DNA of 64,000 nt from an uncultured Marinicella sp. (lineage in GTDB: Bacteria; Pseudomonadota; Gammaproteobacteria; Xanthomonadales; Marinicellaceae): assembly GCA_947502925.1 (NCBI GenBank), contig CANNBS010000002.1:213079-277078 (forward strand), read 5' to 3'. Positions 44,853 through 53,409 of this stretch are shown piece by piece. Below the pieces are notes generated by a model. That model was not told where the DNA came from and ran no database searches. It worked only from the letters and a program-made list of their open reading frames with translations. Made by a program: the position numbers and the translations under genes. Within the stretch, counting starts at the first letter, position 1. Every line of letters starts with the position of its first letter.

Positions 44853-45926
44853 ATGCGAATGAGGCAATCATTTAGTTCCTCCCCGAAAACCAAACGATTA
44901 AGCAACTTAAACCGCTTACCACGGGCCATTTATCCCATGCGTATTATGGGCATGCTCATGGCCGGAATAGCCATTGCTTTTGTGTTAATCGAATTAAAAG
45001 CCGGCTTGTGGGTTTGGTCCTGGCTTTTTTTCAGTTGTATTGTATGGCCTCATTTAGCATTCGCCTTGACCCAGATAAATAAGAAACCCTTCGCAACCGA
45101 GAAATATAATCTGATGGTGGATTCAGTTATTGCCGGTTCTTGGGTGCCCTTAATGGGGTTTAACTTATTGCCCTCGGTGCTGCTGATTCTGTTGAATGTC
45201 ACAGATAAGGTGAATACCGCCATTAAAGGTATCTGGTGGAAAGCTTTCACGGTTTCGATACTGGCTATTTTAGTGGTTGCTCTGATGTTTAATGTACCCT
45301 GGCAACCAAAAATCACTTATTTTGTTATTATCGGCTGCCTGCCCTTAATTATTATTCATTTTACGGTGGTGAGTTTTAATGCGCATCGACTGATCCACCG
45401 GGTACAAACCCAAAACAGACTGTTAAATAAACTCAGTCAGCAGGATGATTTAACACTGCTTTTTAACCGCAGAACCTGGCAACAAAAAACCCAAGCGTTG
45501 TTGGACAACCACGACCCCCAGTTTATTCAGCCACTGACATTAATGCTGATCGATGTCGATCAGTTTAAAGCCATCAATGACAAGTATGGCCATGCGATGG
45601 GTGATGACATATTGGTTAGTGTGGCACAGGTTATTTCAAATCAATGTCCGGACAACGCCATCATCGGCCGCCTCGGCGGTGATGAATTTATTGTGGTCCT
45701 TCCAGATGATTTGGCATCAGCCAAACAATACGCCAAAACAATCATCACGGCAGTCAGCAAAATAGACACGATATCCCCTGAACTTCAATGTACAGTCAGT
45801 ATCGGTCTGGCTACTCAGGTCACCAAAAGCAAAGACATCCGCAGTTGGTTCGAAGCCGCTGATAAAGCACTCTACGAAGCCAAGAATGCCGGTCGAAATA
45901 CCTTTGTCGGGCATACTATTAATTAA
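44853..45926 (+). CDS. MASE2-type membrane diguanylate cyclase
   Basis: A 357-residue c-di-GMP synthase. The N-terminal half has five or six membrane segments and begins RLPRAIYPMRIMGMLMAGIA, the entry of a MASE2 sensor as in AdrA/DgcC. The C-terminal GGDEF domain has QQDDLTLLFNRRTW, LIDVDQFKAINDKYGHAMGD and GRLGGDEFIVVL (GGDEF at 275-279), and no RxxD inhibitory site. The frame opens at TTG 44838; ATG 44853 (or 44859) is preferred. TATAAT at 44825-44830 gives a leader of about 15 nt. It follows the previous GGDEF gene by 63 bp, and the two may be an old tandem pair. Confidence 0.93.
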   Translation: MRMRQSFSSSPKTKRLSNLNRLPRAIYPMRIMGMLMAGIAIAFVLIELKAGLWVWSWLFFSCIVWPHLAFALTQINKKPFATEKYNLMVDSVIAGSWVPLMGFNLLPSVLLILLNVTDKVNTAIKGIWWKAFTVSILAILVVALMFNVPWQPKITYFVIIGCLPLIIIHFTVVSFNAHRLIHRVQTQNRLLNKLSQQDDLTLLFNRRTWQQKTQALLDNHDPQFIQPLTLMLIDVDQFKAINDKYGHAMGDDILVSVAQVISNQCPDNAIIGRLGGDEFIVVLPDDLASAKQYAKTIITAVSKIDTISPELQCTVSIGLATQVTKSKDIRSWFEAADKALYEAKNAGRNTFVGHTIN

Positions 45927-46011
45927 CGCTATAATTTTGGAACAATTAATCAGACTTAATTAATTACAACATGGTTGGTTAATTTATTGAGTTTGGCTTA
46001 AGTGTCATTCT

Positions 46012-47223
46012 TTAAATCTTAAGACTCATTCCCGCCACATAGCCTGAGGACCAGGCCCATTGAAAGTTAAAGCCGCCCAGGTGGCCGGTGACATCGACGA
46101 CTTCGCCAATAAAGTAGATATTAGGCTGATCTTTGACAGCCATGGTTTTTGATGACAAGCCATCGGTATTCACACCACCCAAAGTGACTTCTGCGGTCCG
46201 GTAGCCTTCACTGGCGGCCGGCTTTAAAATCCAATGGGTGTAATTTTTCGCCAGATCAGCAAGTTGCTTTCGGCTGAATGTTTGCAGTTCCCGATGTAAA
46301 TCAGCACCACTGATAAATTCACCCAATGTTTCTGCCAGACGTTTCGGTAGAAACCGGTTCAGAACGTGTAATACCGATAGCTGTGGCGTATTCAGTTTGG
46401 CTTCGGTTAAGTTCGCCAGAAAATCATGGTCAGGGATTAAATTCAAGATGATGCTTTCACCCGGTTGCCAGTAACTGGAAATTTGTAAAATCGTCGGGCC
46501 ACTTAAACCACGATGGGTAAACAGAACCTGGTGGGTAAAAGATTGACCATTTGCGGCGGTGACTTCAGCGCGGACGCTGCTACCGCTTAAATCCGAAAAG
46601 AGCTGTTTATGCTCGTCAGAAAACATTAAAGGCACCAGACCGGCCCGTTTCGGCAAGACGTCAAGACCCAATTGTTGGGCCAATTGATAACCGTAATCAG
46701 AACCACCCATTTTCGGAATCGACAAGCCGCCGGTAGCCACCACTAACTGCGGTGCTGTAAATTCCCCCAATGTAGTTTGTAACGTAATTGTTGAGCCTGT
46801 CATCACCTGTTCGGTGCTGACATCACAATGTAAAGTCACACCCTGGTCTTCACAATCTGCCAATAAAGCATTCAATAAGTCTTTTGCGCTGCGATCGCAG
46901 AATAACTGCCCCAGTTCTTTTTCATGGTAGGCAATGCCCTTGTCTTCCACCCACTGAATAAAATCCCATTGGGTATAACGACTGAGCGCCGACTTCATAA
47001 AATGCGGATTGGCCGATAAGAAGTATTCAGGCGCACAATGCATATTAGTGAAATTACAGCGACCACCACCGGACATCAGGATTTTTTTACCCGGTTTATT
47101 GGACTTTTCCAGCACCAGAACCTGTAAGCCACGTGCAGCAGCTGTTTTGGCGCACATTAAACCTGCGGCACCGGCGCCCAGGATAATCACATCATAAGCA
47201 CCGGTATTTTTTGCGGTATTCAA
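46012..47223 (-). CDS. HI0933/YhiN-family FAD-dependent flavoprotein
   Basis: A 403-residue NAD(P)/FAD-dependent oxidoreductase of unknown substrate. It has the dinucleotide motif YDVIILGAGAAGLMCAKTAA, the family signature KKILMSGGGRCNFTNMH, ATGGLSIPKMGGSDYGYQLA, and the C-terminal GEVVDVTGHLGGFNFQWAWSSG. The only suitable start is a TTG (47223) placed directly after the maiA stop (TAA then TTG, no gap), so translation is probably coupled to maiA. It is convergent with the MASE2 cyclase; no terminator is obvious in the 85 bp between them. Confidence 0.93.
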   Translation of the reverse strand: MNTAKNTGAYDVIILGAGAAGLMCAKTAAARGLQVLVLEKSNKPGKKILMSGGGRCNFTNMHCAPEYFLSANPHFMKSALSRYTQWDFIQWVEDKGIAYHEKELGQLFCDRSAKDLLNALLADCEDQGVTLHCDVSTEQVMTGSTITLQTTLGEFTAPQLVVATGGLSIPKMGGSDYGYQLAQQLGLDVLPKRAGLVPLMFSDEHKQLFSDLSGSSVRAEVTAANGQSFTHQVLFTHRGLSGPTILQISSYWQPGESIILNLIPDHDFLANLTEAKLNTPQLSVLHVLNRFLPKRLAETLGEFISGADLHRELQTFSRKQLADLAKNYTHWILKPAASEGYRTAEVTLGGVNTDGLSSKTMAVKDQPNIYFIGEVVDVTGHLGGFNFQWAWSSGYVAGMSLKI

Positions 47224-47883
47224 TTAACTCAATACCTCAGGCGCATCAGGTTGCTGCTCCGGGGCGGCATTGGCAAACTCATTCAACACCAGACATCGCC
47301 GATTAATTTCAGTCAATCGTGGGTAATCATCCAGCGGTACATCAAAGCGATTGGCATTATAAATCTGCGCCACCAGACAGATGTCCGAAATGCATGGGTG
47401 ATCGGCGTGCATATAATCCGTTGTTCCGTTTTTGACCTGTTGTTCTAAGGCTTTAAAACCCTGATGAATCCAATGGGCATACCAGTCATCCACCTGATCC
47501 TGTTGCCAACCTTGCTTTTTCAGATATTGTAAAACCCGCAAATTATCTAAGGGATGAATGTCCGAAGCAATGGCTTGTGCCGCAGCACGACATTGCGCCC
47601 GGGTCACCGGATTGTCCGGTAACAAAGCCGGTTCAGACTTAAGTTCATTTAAGTATTCCATAATCGCCATCGACTGTGTGATTACAGCACCTTCAGCGGT
47701 TACCAGACTCGGCACCAGACCCTGTGGATTGACATCTCGATAGGCATCAGAATGCTGCTCACCACCGTCTTTAACCAGATGAATGGCTTTCGTTTCATAG
47801 CTCAAGCCTTTCAAATTCAAAGCAATCCGAACCCGATAAGCCGCCGTACTGCGCCAGTAGCTGAATAATGTTAATTGACTCAA
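47224..47883 (-). CDS. maiA: Maleylacetoacetate isomerase / zeta-class glutathione S-transferase
   Basis: A 219-residue zeta GST. The N-terminal glutathione site is LTLFSYWRSTAAYRVRIALN, followed by NPQGLVPSLVTAEGAVITQS and the C-terminal helical domain with CISDICLVAQIYNANRFDV. It isomerises maleylacetoacetate in tyrosine/phenylalanine breakdown; no other gene of that pathway is in the window, so other GSH chemistry is possible. The frame opens at TTG 47925. The family N-terminus fits a TTG at 47883 with GAGG 10 nt upstream (an ATT one codon earlier has better spacing). No ATG is available. Confidence 0.9.
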   Translation of the reverse strand: MSQLTLFSYWRSTAAYRVRIALNLKGLSYETKAIHLVKDGGEQHSDAYRDVNPQGLVPSLVTAEGAVITQSMAIMEYLNELKSEPALLPDNPVTRAQCRAAAQAIASDIHPLDNLRVLQYLKKQGWQQDQVDDWYAHWIHQGFKALEQQVKNGTTDYMHADHPCISDICLVAQIYNANRFDVPLDDYPRLTEINRRCLVLNEFANAAPEQQPDAPEVLS

Positions 47884-47919
47884 AATATAATTTACCTCGT
47901 TTAAATCTAAAAAGTTATA

Positions 47920-48180
47920 CCACAAAGTTCACAAAGGTTTTCACAAAGAACACAAAGTGTATTTTTAATGTTCTTTCCTTTGTGAACTCTGTGACTCTGT
48001 GGTTAGCATTTATTAACCACAAAAATCATATTGCAATATAACCCATATTATCGTCACCCTCGGACGCAGATCCGAGGGTCTCAGGACGATGATAATGATG
48101 TTGGATTATTACTTTTTAAACTCATTTCTCAAAGACACTGGTTACCGGCCTGCGCCGGTACGGCGGTGCGATGCTTTGCA
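47920..48180. repeat. Intergenic cluster of REP-like inverted repeats
   Basis: The 375-bp gap before maiA has no supportable gene but several inverted repeats. CACAAAGTTCACAAAGG (47921-47937) pairs with CCTTTGTGAACTCTGTG (47977-47993), 16 of 17. TGTGGTTA/TAACCACA is at 47998-48021. CCCTCGGA/TCCGAGGG is at 48057-48078, within a longer imperfect palindrome bounded by TCGTC and GACGA. TACCGGC-CTGC-GCCGGTA lies at about 48143-48161. The third and fourth resemble common proteobacterial intergenic repeats of the CCCGG and CCCGCCTGCGCGGG kinds (recollection, not searched). They may also terminate the convergent-free 3' end of the amidohydrolase gene. Confidence 0.65.
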
Positions 48181-48258
48181 TCAACACCTTGTCTTAGTGT
48201 TCTCTATGGTTATCTTTTTTATCCTACAAACCTGTTTATGCATATAGGTTGACTCTAT

Positions 48259-51200
48259 TCACTCAAAATAAAAAGCCCCGCGTTGTTTTTCTTTTGGATA
48301 GATCTGATTCATGCTGTCGACATCATAAAGCCGGCCGTTAAGCATCACCTGGTGGATGTCGTCGCTGGTTTCGATGTCTTTGAGCGGGTCCTGGTTAAGA
48401 ATCACTAAGTCAGCCAGTTTACCGGCTTTTAATGAGCCTAAGTCTTTATCCATGCCAATATATTTTGCGCCATCGATGGTGCTGGCTTTAATGATATTTA
48501 AAGATTCCATACCGCCCTGGCCGAACATCCACATTTCCCAGTGAGCCGCCAGGCCCTCACGCTGACCATGCGCGCCCAATAACACATCGACACCTTCATT
48601 TTGCAGTTCAGTGGCAACCCGGGCGTTGTTAAAGTGGTTGTAATCTTCTAAGGGTGCTTTGTAACGGCGCACGGAAGCCGGTTCCAGAACCTTGGCAGGC
48701 ACATATTTCGATAAAATCGGGTGTTTCCAGACATCGGTTTTATCATACCAGTAGCGCTCTCCCCAGATACCGCCGTATCCAACACCTAAAGTTGGCACAT
48801 AGGCTGTGTTAGATCCTGCCCATAATTGTTTCACATCATCATAAATGGCCGCCACAGGAATAGAATGCTCAATACCGGTATGACCATCCACCACCATGCT
48901 CATATTGTGCATAAATAAAGAGCCGCCTTCGGGCACCACCATTAAGCCGGTTTGACGGGCGGCTTCTAAAATTTGCTGACGTTGGTCACGACGCGGTTGG
49001 TTATAGCTTTTGACACTGAAGGCACCGGCGGCTTTCATGCGTTTTAAATGGCCCACAGCATCATCCAAACTATTCACTTTGGCGGTGATAAAGTGGGTGG
49101 CGCCATAGAGAATGGTGCCGGTTGAATAGGTTCGGGGCGCGGTGATTAAACCCGCTTGTTGCATTTCAGAAGCCGCAAATATCTCTTCAGTATTAGCAGA
49201 CGGATTATGGGTGGTGGTCACGCCAAAAGCCAGAGACGCATAGGCATTCCAGTTTTCCTTCGGGATAATTTGATTGTTGGCATAAGGCCCGTGCCAGTGG
49301 ACATCCACCAGGCCCGGGATAATGGTTTTACCGCTGACATCAATCACTTTAGCATCATCCGGAATTTCAATATCCGCTCCCACTGATTGAATGCGGTTAT
49401 CTTTAATGACAATGACACCCTTATCGATCACCTGTTGCTTTCCATCGACCTGTTCCATGGTAATAATTTGAGCGCCTTTCAATGCCACTAAACCGGATGG
49501 TTTGTCGGTTTGAGCGGTTAATTCAATCTTGGTTTTTTGTGGCTCGGGTTTCTCTTTGGTCTCATCCTGATTAAGAAAATCAAACACCGCAGATAAAGGC
49601 TGTTGATACAAATTCGGTCCCATGGCCCAACTCAATTCTTTAGAATCTTTCGACCAGGTTAGATTTTTACCGGCATAGGTGGAGAATTTTTGTAATGGTA
49701 AATTCTTGGCGCCTGAACCAGTGGCAATGTATTGACCATTTCTGACAAAAGGTGTGACATAGACCTGGAAGTTCTGAATAAATGCCAGCCATTTTTCATC
49801 AGGCGACACCTTAAAATGACTGATCCACTGACCCTGGTAATGTTTTTGTTTATCGTTGCCGCTTAAATCGGTTGAATACAGTTGACCGGTAAAAACTTCA
49901 CCTTTTTTATCGTTGCCGGTGAAATAAATACGTTCATTATTGATGGTAAAAAATGGTTCACTACCCGAATCTGCAATCTTTGTTTGCTCACCGGAATTAA
50001 CATTAATCTTAAAAATACCGGTGTCATGAGAATACAAGGGGCTGGTTAAATAACCACCTTTAATGGCCTGATACACGGCAGTTTTACCGTCCGGTGACAG
50101 CACCGGATTAACATAATGACCGGGTGTTTTAGTCAGTTGTTCACTGCGACCATTGAGTCTGGCTAATCGAACCGTACCGAGGTTTTGATCATGCCAGGTG
50201 GTGTAAATAATGCGTTTTCCATCGGCACTGTAACGCGGATACAACTCAAAATGTTCGCTTTGTCTGGTTAAGCGCTCAGGCCGACCATCGGGTAAATCCA
50301 CTGTATAAATATAACCCAATGCCTGAAACAGTGCTTGTTCACCATCGGGTCTGACTTGTAACCAGCGCATCATTTTGACATCAAAATTGTCCTGCGCCAC
50401 CTCATTGCTAACCGTTACGGCTTTGCGGATTTCGCGTTGATCTGTCACTTTAAAAGGAATTTGTGTCACTTCTTTGGATGCCACATTGATGCGATGAATA
50501 CCGCCTTGGGCATAAAACACAATGTCCTCACCTTCAGGCAACCAGGCAAAATTCGGGTAAACCCCATGAATCGCCCAGGTTTCCTGCATATCGCGGGTCA
50601 AATCGGTGTATATGGGCGTTAATTCACCGCTTGTGCGGTCCTGAATAAACAATGCACTGTCGGCGCGAATCCGGCGTACAAAAGCCAAAGAATCACCGTC
50701 CGGTGATGGCGTCGGTCTGACCGCCCCACCCGGTCCTGAAACCCACGGCTTTATCTCACCGGTGGCGAGTTCGATGGCGAATATTTCATAAATCTGGTTA
50801 TTGGAATCTTTGGAGTATTCAAAGTATTTTCCCGGCGTTGAATCCCTGGAAAACAAGACATATTTGCCGTCCGGCGTATAAATAGGCTCACCTAAATCTT
50901 TCTGTTCATTAGGGCGTTTATTAAGCTGCACACCCTGACCACCGGATTTATGGTATAGCCAGATTTCACCGGCGCCTAATGAGCGCATACCAGTAAAATG
51001 TTTTCGCGCCACAATGTATTCACCATCCGGTGACCAGGCCGGTGAGTTGAGTAATCGAAACTTTTCATCGGTCACTGCACGGGCATCACTGCCATCGGTG
51101 TTCATAATCCAGATATTATCGCCACCACCCTGATCCGAGGTAAACACCAGTTGTTGGCCATCGGGTGAAAAACGCGGTTGCATATCCCAGGCCATGGAAT

Positions 51201-51465
51201 TGGTAATATTAGTGGCTTCCCCACCTGAAATGGGCATGGTGTAAATATCTCCCAGCAAATCAAACACGATGGTTTGCCCATCAGGACTGACATCCAGGTT
51301 CATCCAGGTCCCGGTTTCGGTGTTGATATCCACCATCTGTTTTTCACCGGGTGGATTATTCACATCCCATTTATCTTTTTTGTCTTCCTGTTCCGCTGAC
51401 TGTACCAATAAGCACATCATCAGCAGGCAAACTGAACACATTAATTTATTTAAGCCTGATGTCAT
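48259..51465 (-). CDS. Exported TolB/WD40-amidohydrolase fusion protein
   Basis: A very large exported protein of about 1068 residues. After a signal peptide (LMCSVCLLMMCLLVQSA) come about 600 residues of TolB/PD40-type beta-propeller repeats, for example ISGGEATNITN, MQPRFSPDGQQLVFTSD and SPAWSPDGEYIVARKH. The C-terminal 400 residues form an amidohydrolase domain: VSGKTIIPGLVDVHWHGPYA with the metal-binding HWH, GVEHS-like GHTGIEHSIPVAA, LLGAHGQREGLAAHWE and the LGSLKAGKLADLVILNQDPL ending. The combination is known in predicted exported peptidase/amidase-like proteins; substrate is unknown. ATG 51465 is preferred over 51498 because GAGG lies 6 nt upstream and a signal peptide then starts the protein. 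Divergent from the EamA gene. Confidence 0.92.
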   Translation of the reverse strand: MTSGLNKLMCSVCLLMMCLLVQSAEQEDKKDKWDVNNPPGEKQMVDINTETGTWMNLDVSPDGQTIVFDLLGDIYTMPISGGEATNITNSMAWDMQPRFSPDGQQLVFTSDQGGGDNIWIMNTDGSDARAVTDEKFRLLNSPAWSPDGEYIVARKHFTGMRSLGAGEIWLYHKSGGQGVQLNKRPNEQKDLGEPIYTPDGKYVLFSRDSTPGKYFEYSKDSNNQIYEIFAIELATGEIKPWVSGPGGAVRPTPSPDGDSLAFVRRIRADSALFIQDRTSGELTPIYTDLTRDMQETWAIHGVYPNFAWLPEGEDIVFYAQGGIHRINVASKEVTQIPFKVTDQREIRKAVTVSNEVAQDNFDVKMMRWLQVRPDGEQALFQALGYIYTVDLPDGRPERLTRQSEHFELYPRYSADGKRIIYTTWHDQNLGTVRLARLNGRSEQLTKTPGHYVNPVLSPDGKTAVYQAIKGGYLTSPLYSHDTGIFKINVNSGEQTKIADSGSEPFFTINNERIYFTGNDKKGEVFTGQLYSTDLSGNDKQKHYQGQWISHFKVSPDEKWLAFIQNFQVYVTPFVRNGQYIATGSGAKNLPLQKFSTYAGKNLTWSKDSKELSWAMGPNLYQQPLSAVFDFLNQDETKEKPEPQKTKIELTAQTDKPSGLVALKGAQIITMEQVDGKQQVIDKGVIVIKDNRIQSVGADIEIPDDAKVIDVSGKTIIPGLVDVHWHGPYANNQIIPKENWNAYASLAFGVTTTHNPSANTEEIFAASEMQQAGLITAPRTYSTGTILYGATHFITAKVNSLDDAVGHLKRMKAAGAFSVKSYNQPRRDQRQQILEAARQTGLMVVPEGGSLFMHNMSMVVDGHTGIEHSIPVAAIYDDVKQLWAGSNTAYVPTLGVGYGGIWGERYWYDKTDVWKHPILSKYVPAKVLEPASVRRYKAPLEDYNHFNNARVATELQNEGVDVLLGAHGQREGLAAHWEMWMFGQGGMESLNIIKASTIDGAKYIGMDKDLGSLKAGKLADLVILNQDPLKDIETSDDIHQVMLNGRLYDVDSMNQIYPKEKQRGAFYFE

Positions 51466-51499
51466 GATTAACCTCAAAAATATGTATGCAAAGTGCATA

Positions 51500-51507
51500 A
51501 TTATAAT
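51500..51507. promoter_or_regulatory. Symmetric -10 element serving divergent genes
   Basis: ATTATAAT reads TATAAT on both strands (minus 51505-51500, plus 51502-51507). It could start the amidohydrolase mRNA (leader about 27 nt with GAGG) and the EamA mRNA (leader about 60 nt). No good -35 box is seen for either. Confidence 0.4.
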
Positions 51508-51573
51508 GGTTTGAATAAAAATATCGCTTACAATCCCGACTTTTTACGATTAATTCCGGATAAATAAAAACTG

Positions 51574-52458
51574 ATGTTTGGTTTAGGTGAAATACTGTCC
51601 TTGTTGTGTGCGCTGTTGTGGGCGATTGCGGTGATTTGCTACCGTAAAGCCGGCGAGCACAGCAGTGTCAGTGCCATGAACTTGTTTAAAATTGTTCTGA
51701 CCTTCCTGCTGATGATTCCCACCTTATATTTCACCGACGGTTTTGTGTTGCCGGAACTAAGCGGTGAAGACTGGATGATTCTGCTGATCAGTGGTTTTTT
51801 CGGCATTATGCTGGCCGATATGTTTTACCTGCGCGCTTTACAACTCATTGGTGCCGGTTTAACAGGCATCACCGGCTCGTTATACAGTCCCTTTGTGGTC
51901 TTTATTTCATTTTACTATCTCGGTGAACGCCTCAATGGCTGGCAGATTTTTGGCATGGCTTTAGTTATGGCCGGCGTCACGATCATCAGTTTAAGAAAGA
52001 AATCGCTGGATATAGCTCACCCGCCTTTAATCGGCTTTGCCTTTGCAGCGATGGCGGTTTTTTGTACCGCTCTGGGCGTGGTCATTGTTAAGCCCATCAC
52101 CACCGAACTGCCCTTTTTCTGGATTATCTTTATCCGCACCATAGGTGGTTTGGCCAGTATGCTTTTATTCAATGCACTGCTCAACCGCAGTCTGAATCCC
52201 CTATCCGTCTGGAAAGCCCCCGGCCGCTGGTGGTTATTAACCGGTGCCCTGTTAGGCCAATATCTATCCACCATGGTGTGGATTGCCGGTTACAAATACA
52301 CCGATGCCTCAATCGCTTCAATACTCAATGAAACCGCCGCCGTCTTTATTTTTATTTTAGGCTGGCTGTTACTGAAAGAAGACATGAATCCACGTAAACT
52401 GATTGGTGCCATTATCAGCGTTTTCGGTGTTTTACTGGTGCTACAAATGGCCGGTTAA
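51574..52458 (+). CDS. EamA-family drug/metabolite (DMT) transporter
   Basis: A 294-residue inner-membrane protein with ten hydrophobic segments arranged as two EamA repeats. The first repeat includes ILSLLCALLWAIAVICYRKA, ALQLIGAGLTGITGSLYSPF and FYYLGERLNGWQIFGMALVMAG-like sequence (given as YLGERLNGWQIFGMALV). The second ends with YKYTDASIASILNETAAVF, LGWLLLKEDMNPRKLIGA and ISVFGVLLVL. Substrate unknown. No clear Shine-Dalgarno sequence precedes the ATG. It is the first plus-strand gene of a small run that continues with the YfcH-like gene after 42 bp. Confidence 0.92.
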   Translation: MFGLGEILSLLCALLWAIAVICYRKAGEHSSVSAMNLFKIVLTFLLMIPTLYFTDGFVLPELSGEDWMILLISGFFGIMLADMFYLRALQLIGAGLTGITGSLYSPFVVFISFYYLGERLNGWQIFGMALVMAGVTIISLRKKSLDIAHPPLIGFAFAAMAVFCTALGVVIVKPITTELPFFWIIFIRTIGGLASMLLFNALLNRSLNPLSVWKAPGRWWLLTGALLGQYLSTMVWIAGYKYTDASIASILNETAAVFIFILGWLLLKEDMNPRKLIGAIISVFGVLLVLQMAG

Positions 52459-52461
52459 GCA

Positions 52462-52490
52462 TTGACAGCTTCTTCACGTTAAAATAGATA
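52462..52490 (+). promoter_or_regulatory. Promoter of the yfcH-like gene
   Basis: A perfect TTGACA (52462-52467), 17-bp spacer, TAGATA (52485-52490). The ATG at 52501 follows by 10 nt, so any leader would be only a few nucleotides. Confidence 0.4.
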
Positions 52491-52500
52491 TCATTTACGG

Positions 52501-53409
52501 ATGTCTATGACCATGTCAAAACAAGCTAAACCCATTATTTTTATAACCGGCGCATCCGGCTTGCTCGGTAGTCAATTAATGTCTGACCTGTCCGCTGATT
52601 ATCAGCCGGTGGCTTTACAAAGGAACAAATCCGATCCCCATCACCCTACCTGGAATTACCAGTCCACTTTAGTACAACTCGGCATCAAATCCCCACACGC
52701 CGTTATTCATCTGGCCGGTGCCGGCATTGCCGATCAACGCTGGACCGATGACTATAAACAACTCATCCGGGACAGTCGGATTCACGGTACAGACTGGCTG
52801 GTGAAAACAATGCAAAGCCAGCCACAGCAACCTGAACACTTTTTATGCGCCTCGGCCATCGGCTTTTATGGTCACCGACCGGATGAAGATTTAACCGAAG
52901 ACAGTGCCGCCGGTGAAAACTTTGTCGCTGATTTATCGGTGCAGTGGGAAGCTGCTGCACAGAAAATAACCAGTCCGCAAACCCGGGTGACCAATCTGCG
53001 CTTTGGCTTAATGCTGGATAAATCAGGTGGTGCGCTGAAAAACATGCTACTGCCCTTTAAACTGGGTTTAGGCGGTCGCATCGGCTCCGGTGAACAAGTC
53101 TATTCCTGGGTAAGTTTAGCCGATGTCAGTCAGGCTATCATGTTTTTACTCGAGCAACCCATGGACGGCCCGGTGAATATCACTGCGCCAAATCCAGTGA
53201 GTAATCAAGTGTTTACCAAAACCCTGGCAAAACAGCTTAATCGCCCGGCCTTTATACCGATGCCTGCAGCGCTGGCACGACTGGTGTTTAAGGATTTAGC
53301 CGATGAATTACTACTGGCCGATGCTAAGGTCAAGCCGCAAAGACTGCAACAGGCAGGATTCAAATTTCAGAACCCAATCATTGACCAAGGCATTGAGGCA
53401 GCTTTATGA
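52501..53409 (+). CDS. TIGR01777-family NAD(P)-dependent epimerase (YfcH-like)
   Basis: A 302-residue extended SDR protein. It has the Rossmann motif IIFITGASGLLGSQLMSDL, HLAGAGIADQRWTDDYK, ASAIGFYGHRPDEDLTED, LRFGLMLDKSGGALKNMLLP, SWVSLADVSQAIMFLL and PNPVSNQVFTKTLAKQL, in the order typical of TIGR01777/YfcH. Function is unproven; homologues are linked to cell division or sugar-nucleotide chemistry only loosely. Three ATGs lie in the first 13 bases of coding sequence (52501, 52507, 52513); any could start. It overlaps the next SDR gene by ATGA. Confidence 0.9.
   Translation: MSMTMSKQAKPIIFITGASGLLGSQLMSDLSADYQPVALQRNKSDPHHPTWNYQSTLVQLGIKSPHAVIHLAGAGIADQRWTDDYKQLIRDSRIHGTDWLVKTMQSQPQQPEHFLCASAIGFYGHRPDEDLTEDSAAGENFVADLSVQWEAAAQKITSPQTRVTNLRFGLMLDKSGGALKNMLLPFKLGLGGRIGSGEQVYSWVSLADVSQAIMFLLEQPMDGPVNITAPNPVSNQVFTKTLAKQLNRPAFIPMPAALARLVFKDLADELLLADAKVKPQRLQQAGFKFQNPIIDQGIEAAL

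Noticed and set aside
47920..48180. CRISPR-like array
   Set aside because: The repeats differ from one another in sequence and length and are inverted, not direct repeats with even spacers; no cas genes are near.
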